A stretch of DNA of 64,000 bases, taken from assembly GCF_014050525.1 (NCBI RefSeq), contig NZ_JACGAG010000005.1, positions 1 to 64,000 on the forward strand, given 5' to 3'. The notes beneath the pieces are model-generated. The model was not told the DNA's origin, made no database searches, and worked only from the letters and a program-made list of their open reading frames with translations. Origin of the DNA: Clostridium sp. cel8. GTDB taxonomy: Bacteria; Bacillota; Clostridia; Clostridiales; Clostridiaceae. Below, one piece after another: positions 57,092 to 64,000 of the stretch (the first letter of the stretch is position 1; each line of letters starts with the position of its first letter). A program made the position numbers and the translations under genes.

Positions 57092-58381
57092 ATGAAATCT
57101 AGGGCAAAAAAGAGCACTAGGGTAAGAAGCTCTATAATTTTGATATTCTGTCTTGCACTGATAGGATTTTTGGCGTATTCAGGTGTATATGGATTTAATT
57201 TTGCAGGATATAGACTTAAGTCCTTTAGTGAAGTAATAACAAAAGGACTTGATCTTCAAGGTGGAGTTTCCATACTAGAAGAGATACAATCCAAAAATGT
57301 AAGCCAAGAAACAGTAGACAGAACAGTAGATCTCCTTTCACTTAGAGTAAATAAATTGGGAGTAAGTGAAACAGTAGTAAGAAAAGAAGGAAAAAATAGA
57401 ATAAGAATTGAGGTTCCAGGTAAATTCGATGCAGAAGAAGTTGTAAATGGAGTTGCAAAGACGGGAAAACTAAAATTTGTAGGACCTGATAATAAAACTA
57501 TATTGACAGGTAAAGATGTAAGCGATGCAAGTGCATACATAAATCAACAAACTAACCAGCCATCAATAAGCCTTGAATTAAATGAAACTGGTGCTAAAAA
57601 ATTTGCAGATGCTACGGAAAAATATCTGGGACAGAAAATTTCAATATATTTAGACGATGATCTACTTACAGATCCAACTGTTAATGCGCATATAACTGAT
57701 GGTAAGGCTGAAATAACTGGAAGTAAAAGTCTTGAAGAAGCTCAAAGAGAAGCAAATCTTATAAAATCTGGTGCACTTCCAGTTGAAGTAAAACCTGTGG
57801 AAGTTAAAACTATAGGAGCATCACTTGGTGCCAATGCACTTCCACTTAGTATATTGGCAGGTAAGGTAGGTATAGGTATTGTAATGCTATTTATGATATT
57901 GTATTATAGACTTCCTGGACTTATTGCAGATATAGCCTTGACTTTATATATATACATAGTCTTGGCGACATTTGCAAATGTAAATGTAACACTAACTCTT
58001 TCAGGTATAGCTGCATTTTTGCTTACAGTTGGTATGGCAGTAGATGCAAATATACTCATATTTGAGAGAACAAAAGAAGAACTTAAAAGTGGACGATCAA
58101 TTAAATCATCTATAAATATTGGATTTAAAAGAGCAATGTCTTCTATACTTGATTCAAATATCAGTTCTATAATTTCTGGAGTAGTGTTATACAATATAGG
58201 TACAGGATCTGTAAAAGGATTCGCCCTTACTTTCATGATAGGTGTAGTTTTAAGTATGTTCACAGCAGTAATTGTTACTAGAACTTTGATGAAATTGGTT
58301 GCAGATGTAGGACTGTTTAGAAATAAAGCTACAATTGGAACATTTGGAGTTCATGACTTTAGAAAGGGGATAGTAAAGTAA
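57092..58381 (+). CDS. secD: Protein translocase subunit SecD
   Basis: A 429-residue SecD. One N-terminal membrane helix, then GLDLQGGVS, the periplasmic-type P1 domain, and five further helices with GMAVDANILIFERTKEEL in the RND-like core. It uses ion flow to help SecYEG export. It is shorter than E. coli SecD, as usual in Firmicutes. Ribosome site AAAGGAGG. secF starts 1 bp after its stop. Confidence 0.96.
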   Translation: MKSRAKKSTRVRSSIILIFCLALIGFLAYSGVYGFNFAGYRLKSFSEVITKGLDLQGGVSILEEIQSKNVSQETVDRTVDLLSLRVNKLGVSETVVRKEGKNRIRIEVPGKFDAEEVVNGVAKTGKLKFVGPDNKTILTGKDVSDASAYINQQTNQPSISLELNETGAKKFADATEKYLGQKISIYLDDDLLTDPTVNAHITDGKAEITGSKSLEEAQREANLIKSGALPVEVKPVEVKTIGASLGANALPLSILAGKVGIGIVMLFMILYYRLPGLIADIALTLYIYIVLATFANVNVTLTLSGIAAFLLTVGMAVDANILIFERTKEELKSGRSIKSSINIGFKRAMSSILDSNISSIISGVVLYNIGTGSVKGFALTFMIGVVLSMFTAVIVTRTLMKLVADVGLFRNKATIGTFGVHDFRKGIVK

Positions 58382-58382
58382 T

Positions 58383-59273
58383 ATGAATAAAGTATACAGA
58401 ATTATAGAAAAAAGAAAAATATGGTTTACAATATCCCTTATCATAATTGCTATAGGAATGTTCTTTATAGGTACAAAAGGACTTGAATATGGACTTGATT
58501 TTAAAGGTGGAACAGCAGTCGAGATAAGTATTGGTGAAGACTTTCAAAAGAAAGATGTAGATAGTATAATCAAAAAATATTCTAGTGACTTTGTGTCTAA
58601 TAAGACTGATAATAAGTCTATATCTATAAAAAGTGCTAATTTAGATAGTAATAGTGTAAGTCAAATTGTAAATGCTTTAAAAAAGAAGTATAAAAAGAGT
58701 AATCTTACTAACCAAGAGAATATAGGTGCATCTATAGGTAAAGAAGCTAGAATAAATGCTATTGAAGCTGTTGTCATAGCTATTACAGCTATGTTTATAT
58801 ACATAGTTATAAGATTTGAGTTTACATATGCAATGGCAGCTATTATAAGCCTTATTCATAATGTACTTATAATGTTGTCTGTGTATGCTATTGCAAGACT
58901 TTCTATAGATTCAAGTTTTATAGCAGCAGCACTTACAGTTATAGGATATTCAATAAATGATACTATAGTTGTTTTTGACAGAATAAGAGAAAATCATAAA
59001 TATATGAGAAGAGAGGATCCTGAGGTAATAGCAGATGCCAGTGTAACCCAGACACTTGCAAGGTCTATAAATACAGTTATCACTGTTGTAATAACTTTAA
59101 TTGCAGTGTATATATTTGTACCTTCAGTTAGAAATTTTTCAGAGCCTTTACTAGTTGGAGTTATTTCAGGATGTTATTCATCTATATGTATAGCAAGTCC
59201 ATGTTGGGTACTTATAAAAAAGCATATGTCTAAAAGAAAAAAGTTGAAAACAGCTACAAATAAGGCAAATTAA
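58383..59273 (+). CDS. secF: Protein translocase subunit SecF
   Basis: A 296-residue SecF. Six membrane helices. The first external segment begins GLDFKGGTAVEI, and the core has GYSINDTIVVFDRIRENHK. It forms the SecDF complex with the upstream gene, to which it is translationally coupled (1-bp gap). A terminator follows. Confidence 0.96.
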   Translation: MNKVYRIIEKRKIWFTISLIIIAIGMFFIGTKGLEYGLDFKGGTAVEISIGEDFQKKDVDSIIKKYSSDFVSNKTDNKSISIKSANLDSNSVSQIVNALKKKYKKSNLTNQENIGASIGKEARINAIEAVVIAITAMFIYIVIRFEFTYAMAAIISLIHNVLIMLSVYAIARLSIDSSFIAAALTVIGYSINDTIVVFDRIRENHKYMRREDPEVIADASVTQTLARSINTVITVVITLIAVYIFVPSVRNFSEPLLVGVISGCYSSICIASPCWVLIKKHMSKRKKLKTATNKAN

Positions 59274-59307
59274 CTTTCAAAATATATTTTAATATGTTAG
59301 AATAAAA

Positions 59308-59341
59308 AATCTAGAGTATATTAAAACTCTGGATTTTTTTA
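59308..59341 (+). terminator. Terminator of secDF
   Basis: AATCTAGAGT (59308-59317) pairs with ACTCTGGATT (59326-59335), 10 bp with one G-U, followed by seven T. Confidence 0.9.
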
Positions 59342-59430
59342 TTGGGAAAAATCTGCTTATATTGTGTTTGTAAAAAGCGGCAATATAATTTATAATATAA
59401 GTGCTTTTGATAAATTTGGAGGATTTTATT

Positions 59431-60288
59431 ATGGAGATACGACAAGATAATAATTATGGTTTCAATTTTTCGAACTTACATGACCCATTTCTTTTAAGAG
59501 ATATGGGTAAGGCACTGAAGAGAATAATTAAGGCAGTAAATGAAAGAGAAAAAATTGTTATATATGGAAATTGTGACTTAGATGGAGTAACAGCTGTTTC
59601 TCTGTTGTTTCTTGTTCTTAAGTATTTGAATGCAGATGTAGAATACTTTATTTCTGATGATATGAATGACAAACTTAATATAAAATCCAGTATAATAAAG
59701 AATCATATAAAATTTTTAGGTGCCAAGTTAATAATAACTACAGGTTGTGGAAGTCAGTCAGTATCTCAGATTGAATTATGCAAAAATTTAGGAATGGATG
59801 TTATAGTAACAGATTATCACCATTGTGGAAGTTTACTTCCTCGTGCAGTTGTTATAAATCCAAATCGAAAAAACTGTGATTATCCATTTAAGGAATTAAC
59901 AGCTGTTGGAGTTGCTTTTAAACTTTCTCAAGCTATTTCACTGTACTATCAAATGAGATGTATAAATAAGTATTTGGATTTAGTTGTTTTGGGAACCCTC
60001 TCCAAAGGAACTGAAATAACAGGAGAAAACAAGGAAATGTTAGATCAGGGAATATATCATCTTAAACATACAAACAATTATGGATTCAAGGCTTTAATGA
60101 AGGTATATAATATAAAAGATATCAATAGGGAAAGTATATACAGGTTATCAAATAGTTTGACATCTTCAACTAGTATAAGCAATAGATATATAGATAATGC
60201 CAGAATAGCAGTAGAGCTTTTTATAACTGAAAATATGGACAGGGCTGAACAGATAGCTAAATATTTAAAAAATGAAATTTTGGAATAG
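59431..60288 (+). CDS. Truncated RecJ-like DHH protein with degenerate active site
   Basis: 285 residues. It matches the N-terminal DHH domain of RecJ (about 570 residues or more) and stops after it, lacking the DHHA1 and OB parts. Key motifs are changed: GDYDVDG became GNCDLDG (46-52), VDCG became TGCG (104-107), TDHHEC became TDYHHC (127-132) and GTVADIVPL became GTLSKGTEI (188-196), so several metal ligands are lost. Surrounding motifs (YPFKELTAVGVAFKL) remain. The ORF is clean, with GGAGG before ATG 59431. recJ usually occupies this place before apt, so it is probably a decayed or repurposed recJ. Confidence 0.8.
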   Translation: MEIRQDNNYGFNFSNLHDPFLLRDMGKALKRIIKAVNEREKIVIYGNCDLDGVTAVSLLFLVLKYLNADVEYFISDDMNDKLNIKSSIIKNHIKFLGAKLIITTGCGSQSVSQIELCKNLGMDVIVTDYHHCGSLLPRAVVINPNRKNCDYPFKELTAVGVAFKLSQAISLYYQMRCINKYLDLVVLGTLSKGTEITGENKEMLDQGIYHLKHTNNYGFKALMKVYNIKDINRESIYRLSNSLTSSTSISNRYIDNARIAVELFITENMDRAEQIAKYLKNEILE

Positions 60289-60363
60289 TAATTTTTAGGG
60301 CTTTATGATAATATATTGAATAGTGATGAATTTTATTGAGTTAGTCCGAGGGGGTACATATAG

Positions 60364-60882
60364 GTGGATTTAAAAAATAGCGTAAGAGTGATAGAAGGAT
60401 TTCCAAAAGAGGGAATAAGTTTTAAAGATATAACTACAGTACTTAAAGATAAGGATGCCTTCAAATACGCAGTTGATGAGATTGTAAAACATCTTAAAGA
60501 TATGAATATTGATTTAGTTGTAGGGCCGGAAGCAAGAGGATTTTTATTTGGAGCTCCAATAGCTTATGCAATAGGTGCTGGATTTATACCTGTACGAAAA
60601 GGTGGAAAACTTCCATGTGAAACTGTAAAGGTGATTTATGATTTAGAGTATGGAAAAGATGAACTTGAAATGCATAAAGATGCCATACGTCCAGGCCAAA
60701 GAGTTGCAGTAGTAGATGATCTACTTGCAACAGGAGGAACTATATCTTCTGTAGCTAATCTTGTAGAAAAATTAGGTGGAAAAATAGTAAGTGCGGATTT
60801 TGTAATAGAACTTACAGATTTAAAAGGAAGAGATAAATTAAAGAACTGTGATGTATTTTCATTAATACAGTATAATAGATAG
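60364..60882 (+). CDS. apt: Adenine phosphoribosyltransferase
   Basis: A 172-residue purine salvage enzyme making AMP from adenine and PRPP. It has the family start [36 protein letters not shown], and the PRPP loop [17 protein letters not shown] start behind GAGGGGG at 9-bp spacing. recJ-apt-relA is the usual clostridial order. Confidence 0.97.
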   Translation: MDLKNSVRVIEGFPKEGISFKDITTVLKDKDAFKYAVDEIVKHLKDMNIDLVVGPEARGFLFGAPIAYAIGAGFIPVRKGGKLPCETVKVIYDLEYGKDELEMHKDAIRPGQRVAVVDDLLATGGTISSVANLVEKLGGKIVSADFVIELTDLKGRDKLKNCDVFSLIQYNR

Positions 60883-60900
60883 TTTAAGTATAAGTTTAAA

Positions 60901-60929
60901 TTGAAAGTTTGTGTAGTATATAATATAAT
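60901..60929 (+). promoter_or_regulatory. Sigma-A promoter for relA
   Basis: TTGAAA (60901-60906), 17 bp, TATAAT (60924-60929). The start point would be near 60936, just before the hairpin at 60944. Confidence 0.7.
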
Positions 60930-60943
60930 ATTAGTAAAAAATG

Positions 60944-60975
60944 ATGGCTGGTTCAGAAAACCAGCCATTGATTTT
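60944..60975 (+). terminator. Hairpin at the 5' end of relA mRNA
   Basis: ATGGCTGGTT (60944-60953) and AACCAGCCAT (60959-60968) form a perfect 10-bp stem followed by TGATTTT. It ends one base before the relA ribosome site AGGGAG. It may be a weak attenuator or a 5' stabiliser. Confidence 0.6.
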
Positions 60976-60988
60976 AGGGAGTATGAGT

Positions 60989-61288
60989 ATGCTAGAAAAA
61001 TTAATGGAGAAAATAGATAAAAATTGTAGTAATGTGAATAAGGATATGGTCAGTAAAGCATATTATTTTGCTGATAAGGCTCATAAAAAGCAGAAAAGAG
61101 AGTCTGGAGATCCTTATATAACACATCCTGTAGAAGTAACTTGCATACTTGCAGATATGGGAATGGATACTGATACTATAGTTGCAGGCTTACTTCATGA
61201 TGTAATAGAGGATACTAATTTTACTCACGAGGATATAACACATGAATTTAATGAAGATTGGAATGTCAAAGGTAAAATGGGAACTTGA
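60989..61288 (+). CDS. RelA N-terminal fragment (partial HD domain)
   Basis: 99 residues. ATG 60989 follows AGGGAG at 7 bp and gives the family start LEKLMEKIDKN. It has GDPYITHPVEV and HDVIED (70-75), the first hydrolase metal-binding elements, then reads out of frame after EFNED to a stop at 61286. The domain is incomplete and is unlikely to fold or act alone. Confidence 0.7.
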   Translation: MLEKLMEKIDKNCSNVNKDMVSKAYYFADKAHKKQKRESGDPYITHPVEVTCILADMGMDTDTIVAGLLHDVIEDTNFTHEDITHEFNEDWNVKGKMGT

Positions 61289-62924
61289 AGACTTAGCACT
61301 TAGATACATAAATCCTAATGAATACTATTTTATAGTGAGAAAAATTTCAGAAAAAAGAGCTGAGAGGGAAAAGTACATAGATAAAATAATATCTGAATTG
61401 AAGGAAAAATTAGAAGAGGCAGGTATATACTCAGATATAGAAGGAAGACCAAAGCACTTTTACAGTATATATAGGAAAATGGTTAAAAAAAATAAGACAA
61501 TAGATCAAATATTTGATTTAACTGCAGTTAGAGTTCTTGTTAATACAGTTAAGGATTGTTATGCAGTTCTTGGAATAGCACATACAATGTATAAACCTAT
61601 GCCTGGAAGATTTAAAGATTATATTGCCATGCCAAAACCTAATATGTACCAGTCATTGCATTCTACAGTTATGGGGCCACAGGGAAAGCCTTTTGAAATT
61701 CAAATAAGAACTTTCCAGATGCACAGAACTGCTGAGTATGGTATAGCTGCACATTGGAAATATAAAGAGGGAATAAATAAAGAGGACAGCATAGATAAAA
61801 AACTTACATGGATAAGGGAAATGCTTGAATGGCAAATGGAAACATCTGATGCGGAAGAATTCATGAAGGGATTTAAAATAGATCTATTTTCAGATGAAGT
61901 ATTTGTATTTACTCCAAAAGGTATAGTTATAAATCTTCCTTATGGTTCAACTCCCATAGATTTTGCATATAAAATACACACAGATATAGGAAATAACTGC
62001 TCAGGAGCCAAAGTTAACGGTAAAATGGTTCCTCTTAATTATAAATTAAAAACTGGAGAAATAGTTGAAATACTTGTTTCAAATACTTCAAAAGGACCTA
62101 GTATTGATTGGCTTAATGTAGTAAAGAGTAATCAAGCAAAGAGCAAAATAAAAGCCTGGTTTAAAAAATCTCAGAAGGAAGAAAATATAACAAAGGGAAA
62201 AGAGCTTCTTGAAAGAGAAGCTAAAAAACAAGGATATAATTTTGGAGAAGTTGCTAAGGGTAAAACTGTAGATGTTATACTTAAAAAATACAATATGACA
62301 TCTATTAATGAATTATATGCAGCAATTGGAATTGGAGCCCTCAATCTTCAAACAGTAGTTCTAAAATTTAAGCAGGTCAATGCTTCTATGATGAAGAAAA
62401 ATGCTGTAGATTGGAGAACTATACAGGCTCAATTAAATAAGTCAAATAATAGACCTAATAGAACTAAGAAAAAGTCACCTGGAGTAATTGTAAAAGGCGA
62501 GAGCAATGTATTAGTTAGATTTGCAAAATGTTGCAATCCAGTACCTGGTGATCCAATTGTTGGGTACATAACAAAGGGAAGAGGAGTATCTATTCACAGA
62601 AGTGATTGTAAAAACATAGATTATCTGTTAAAAAATAAAGAGAATAAAGTTGTTGAAGTTAGCTGGGGAAAGCCTAAAGGAGAAGAGTATATAACAGAAA
62701 TAGAGATTAAAAGTGAGGATAGAGAAGGACTTTTAAATGAAGCAATAGAAATTATATCACAAAGTGAAACCAGCTTATATGCAATAGATGCCAAACCTAA
62801 GAAAAATGGTATAGCAATAATGAAAATGAAACTTAAAATAAGATATGTAAAAGATATTAAAGATGTAATGAAAAAACTAAAAAAAATGAAAGGTGTACTC
62901 GAGGTATATAGAACAACAAATTAG
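61242..62924 (+). CDS. RelA synthetase-TGS-ACT fragment
   Basis: 560 residues, open from ATG 61242. GAGG (61229-61232) lies 9 bp upstream, so internal initiation is possible. Synthetase motifs are intact: GRPKHFYSIYRKM, FDLTAVRVLV, PMPGRFKDYIAMPKPNMYQS and EIQIRTFQMHRTAEYG. Next come a TGS domain (VFVFTPKGIVINLPYGSTP), a zinc-finger-like CCNPVPGDPIVGY region and a C-terminal ACT domain. If made, it would be a (p)ppGpp synthetase without its hydrolase. Confidence 0.75.
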   Translation: MNLMKIGMSKVKWELEDLALRYINPNEYYFIVRKISEKRAEREKYIDKIISELKEKLEEAGIYSDIEGRPKHFYSIYRKMVKKNKTIDQIFDLTAVRVLVNTVKDCYAVLGIAHTMYKPMPGRFKDYIAMPKPNMYQSLHSTVMGPQGKPFEIQIRTFQMHRTAEYGIAAHWKYKEGINKEDSIDKKLTWIREMLEWQMETSDAEEFMKGFKIDLFSDEVFVFTPKGIVINLPYGSTPIDFAYKIHTDIGNNCSGAKVNGKMVPLNYKLKTGEIVEILVSNTSKGPSIDWLNVVKSNQAKSKIKAWFKKSQKEENITKGKELLEREAKKQGYNFGEVAKGKTVDVILKKYNMTSINELYAAIGIGALNLQTVVLKFKQVNASMMKKNAVDWRTIQAQLNKSNNRPNRTKKKSPGVIVKGESNVLVRFAKCCNPVPGDPIVGYITKGRGVSIHRSDCKNIDYLLKNKENKVVEVSWGKPKGEEYITEIEIKSEDREGLLNEAIEIISQSETSLYAIDAKPKKNGIAIMKMKLKIRYVKDIKDVMKKLKKMKGVLEVYRTTN

Positions 62925-62937
62925 GGGGAAATAAATT

Positions 62938-63387
62938 ATGCGTGCTGTAGTTCAAAGAGTTAAGAGTTCAAAAGTTGAAGTTGATAATAAAATTATAGGA
63001 AGCATTGGAATGGGATTAAATGTACTTCTTGGAATATCAAGAGAAGATGATATGAAAGATGTAATGTATTTAAGAGATAAAATAGTGAATTTAAGGATAT
63101 TCGAAGATGAATCAGGAAAATTAAATAAGTCCCTTTTAGATGTTTCAGGAGAATTGCTTATAATATCTCAATTTACATTGTATGGTGACTGTAGAAAAGG
63201 TAGAAGACCAAGTTTTATAGAAGCACTTTCAGGTGATAAATCTGAGAAACTATACAATGCCTTTGTAGATCAATGTAAACTTGTTGTAGATAAAGTTGAA
63301 ACTGGTAAATTTGGAGCTGATATGCTGGTATCTATAGAAAATGATGGGCCAGTAACTATGTTAATTGATAGTAAAAAGATATTTTAA
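62938..63387 (+). CDS. dtd: D-aminoacyl-tRNA deacylase
   Basis: A 149-residue DTD. It removes D-amino acids or glycine from mischarged tRNAs. It shows [14 protein letters not shown] at the start, the [17 protein letters not shown] active-site motif and the Gly-cisPro-like [11 protein letters not shown]. Normal length. It lies 13 bp after relA behind TAGGGGG, the usual relA-dtd order. Confidence 0.97.
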   Translation: MRAVVQRVKSSKVEVDNKIIGSIGMGLNVLLGISREDDMKDVMYLRDKIVNLRIFEDESGKLNKSLLDVSGELLIISQFTLYGDCRKGRRPSFIEALSGDKSEKLYNAFVDQCKLVVDKVETGKFGADMLVSIENDGPVTMLIDSKKIF

Positions 63388-63416
63388 TATTACAATATAG
63401 AGTGTGAGGTGTGTTT

Positions 63417-64000
63417 ATGAAAATAAAAAGAATGCCAGTTGGAGTATATTATGCTAATTGTTATATACTTTTAGATGAAGAAAAAATGGAATGTGCAGTA
63501 ATTGACCCAGGTGGTAATGCAGATACTATAAAAAGTGCACTTAAGGATCTAAATGTTGAAAATGTGAAGTTTATTTTATTGACACACGGCCATGCAGATC
63601 ACACAGGTGCAGCTAGAGAGATAAAAAAGTCTTACAATGCACCAATTTATATTAGTGAGAAAGATTGTGATATGATGAGGCGTGGAGCTTATATGTATGG
63701 TGATATACATGACATTGTAGATAATTTTTTAGTAGACAATGAAGAATTGGATCTTGGAAAACTTAAAATAAAGGTAATCAATACTCCAGGACACACTCCA
63801 GGAGGAGTATGTTTTTTAGTAAATGGTGTAGTGTTTACTGGTGATACTTTATTCAATGGAAGTATTGGAAGGACGGATTTTGAAGGTGGAGATCAAAAAA
63901 CACTTATAGAAAGTATAAAAACTAGATTGATGAGTCTTCCTAATTGTACTATTGTATTACCAGGCCATGAAGAAAGAACTTCTATAGAAAAAGAGAGAAT
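63417..64000 (+). CDS. MBL-fold metallo-hydrolase (partial, runs off the window)
   Basis: The first 194 codons of a glyoxalase II-like metallo-beta-lactamase-fold protein. It shows THGHADHTGA (metal-binding motif), NTPGHTPGGVCF, FTGDTLF and LPGHEERT. Such genes follow dtd in many Firmicutes and act on thioesters or related substrates; the substrate is unknown. ATG 63417 follows GTGAGGTG. The 3' end is outside the window. Confidence 0.9.
   Translation, partial: MKIKRMPVGVYYANCYILLDEEKMECAVIDPGGNADTIKSALKDLNVENVKFILLTHGHADHTGAAREIKKSYNAPIYISEKDCDMMRRGAYMYGDIHDIVDNFLVDNEELDLGKLKIKVINTPGHTPGGVCFLVNGVVFTGDTLFNGSIGRTDFEGGDQKTLIESIKTRLMSLPNCTIVLPGHEERTSIEKER

Larger units (their letters stand above)
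60989..62924 (+). pseudogene. relA: relA/spoT (p)ppGpp synthetase-hydrolase, internal deletion and frameshift
   Basis: The locus codes for a bifunctional Rel protein in two frames. Frame 1 (60989-61288) holds the first half of the HD hydrolase; frame 2 (61242-62924) resumes at IGMSKVKWELEDLALRY. In intact Rel proteins about 80 residues lie between EFNEE and this point, including LADRLHNMRTL with hydrolase active-site residues. They are absent, and the junction near 61254-61260 is out of frame. Synthetase, TGS and ACT parts look intact. A missing segment of this size is not a simple base-call error. The consequence is a Rel without hydrolase or a null. Confidence 0.85.

Noticed and set aside
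60941-60988. ATG 60941 as the relA start
   Set aside because: It lies in the hairpin, lacks a ribosome site, and the family N-terminus matches ATG 60989 behind AGGGAG.

Overview
The window is a low-GC, AT-rich chromosomal segment of a spore-forming Clostridium-type Firmicute. Evidence for this is the spoIIA sporulation operon, the SCIFF ranthipeptide pair beside secDF, T-box and L20-type leaders, GGAGG ribosome sites with many TTG/GTG starts, and the bofC-like/ruvAB/queA/tgt/yajC order shared with Bacillus. It is almost all ordinary core chromosome. No tRNA or rRNA genes, CRISPR array, prophage or intact transposon were seen.

Layout. 1-2304: translation genes infC-rpmI-rplT behind a leader with an attenuator, then an rRNA methyltransferase. 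2312-6088: a T-box-controlled pheST operon. 6281-12296: zapA, a U32 peptidase-family protein, mutS2 and a DUF523 gene. 12500-34861: sugar activation (phosphoglucomutase, galU) followed by a long surface-glycan cluster. That cluster holds a PglF-like dehydratase, WbpA/WbpB/WbpD-like UDP-sugar enzymes, five glycosyltransferases plus an initiating phosphoglycosyl transferase and a TagA/WecG enzyme, two MurJ-like flippases, two Wzy/O-antigen-ligase-like membrane proteins and an orphan extracellular solute-binding protein. 34886-36258 (minus strand): an Rrf2 regulator and a PdaA-like spore cortex deacetylase with a good sigma-G promoter.

36639-38441: spoIIAA-spoIIAB-sigF with a consensus sigma-H promoter and an unexpectedly structured leader of about 220 nt that also carries a 16-codon ORF with a strong ribosome site. 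38507-41554 (minus): a class A penicillin-binding protein and hpt. 41800-49915: HflX with an N-terminal JAMM-like domain, rubredoxin, a nucleotidyltransferase/MocR pair, a HEAT-repeat protein, YigZ, YebC and a protein ending in a GyrI-like domain. 50001-59273: a BofC-like protein, ruvAB, queA, tgt, yajC, a YrzE-type membrane protein, scfA-scfB, secD-secF. 59431-64000: a truncated, active-site-degenerate RecJ relative, apt, a broken relA, dtd and a partial metallo-beta-lactamase-fold gene.

The observations most worth checking are: (1) relA has lost about 80 codons of its hydrolase domain and is frameshifted, while the (p)ppGpp synthetase half remains open with its own plausible ribosome site; (2) the multi-hairpin leader and mini-ORF of the spoIIA operon; (3) the RecJ-like protein lacking several metal ligands; (4) the JAMM-like domain on HflX; (5) probable AUU start codons for infC and for one glycosyltransferase. 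Most of the longest-ORF starts in this genome fall inside the Shine-Dalgarno sequence, so many starts given here are moved downstream, as explained in each entry.
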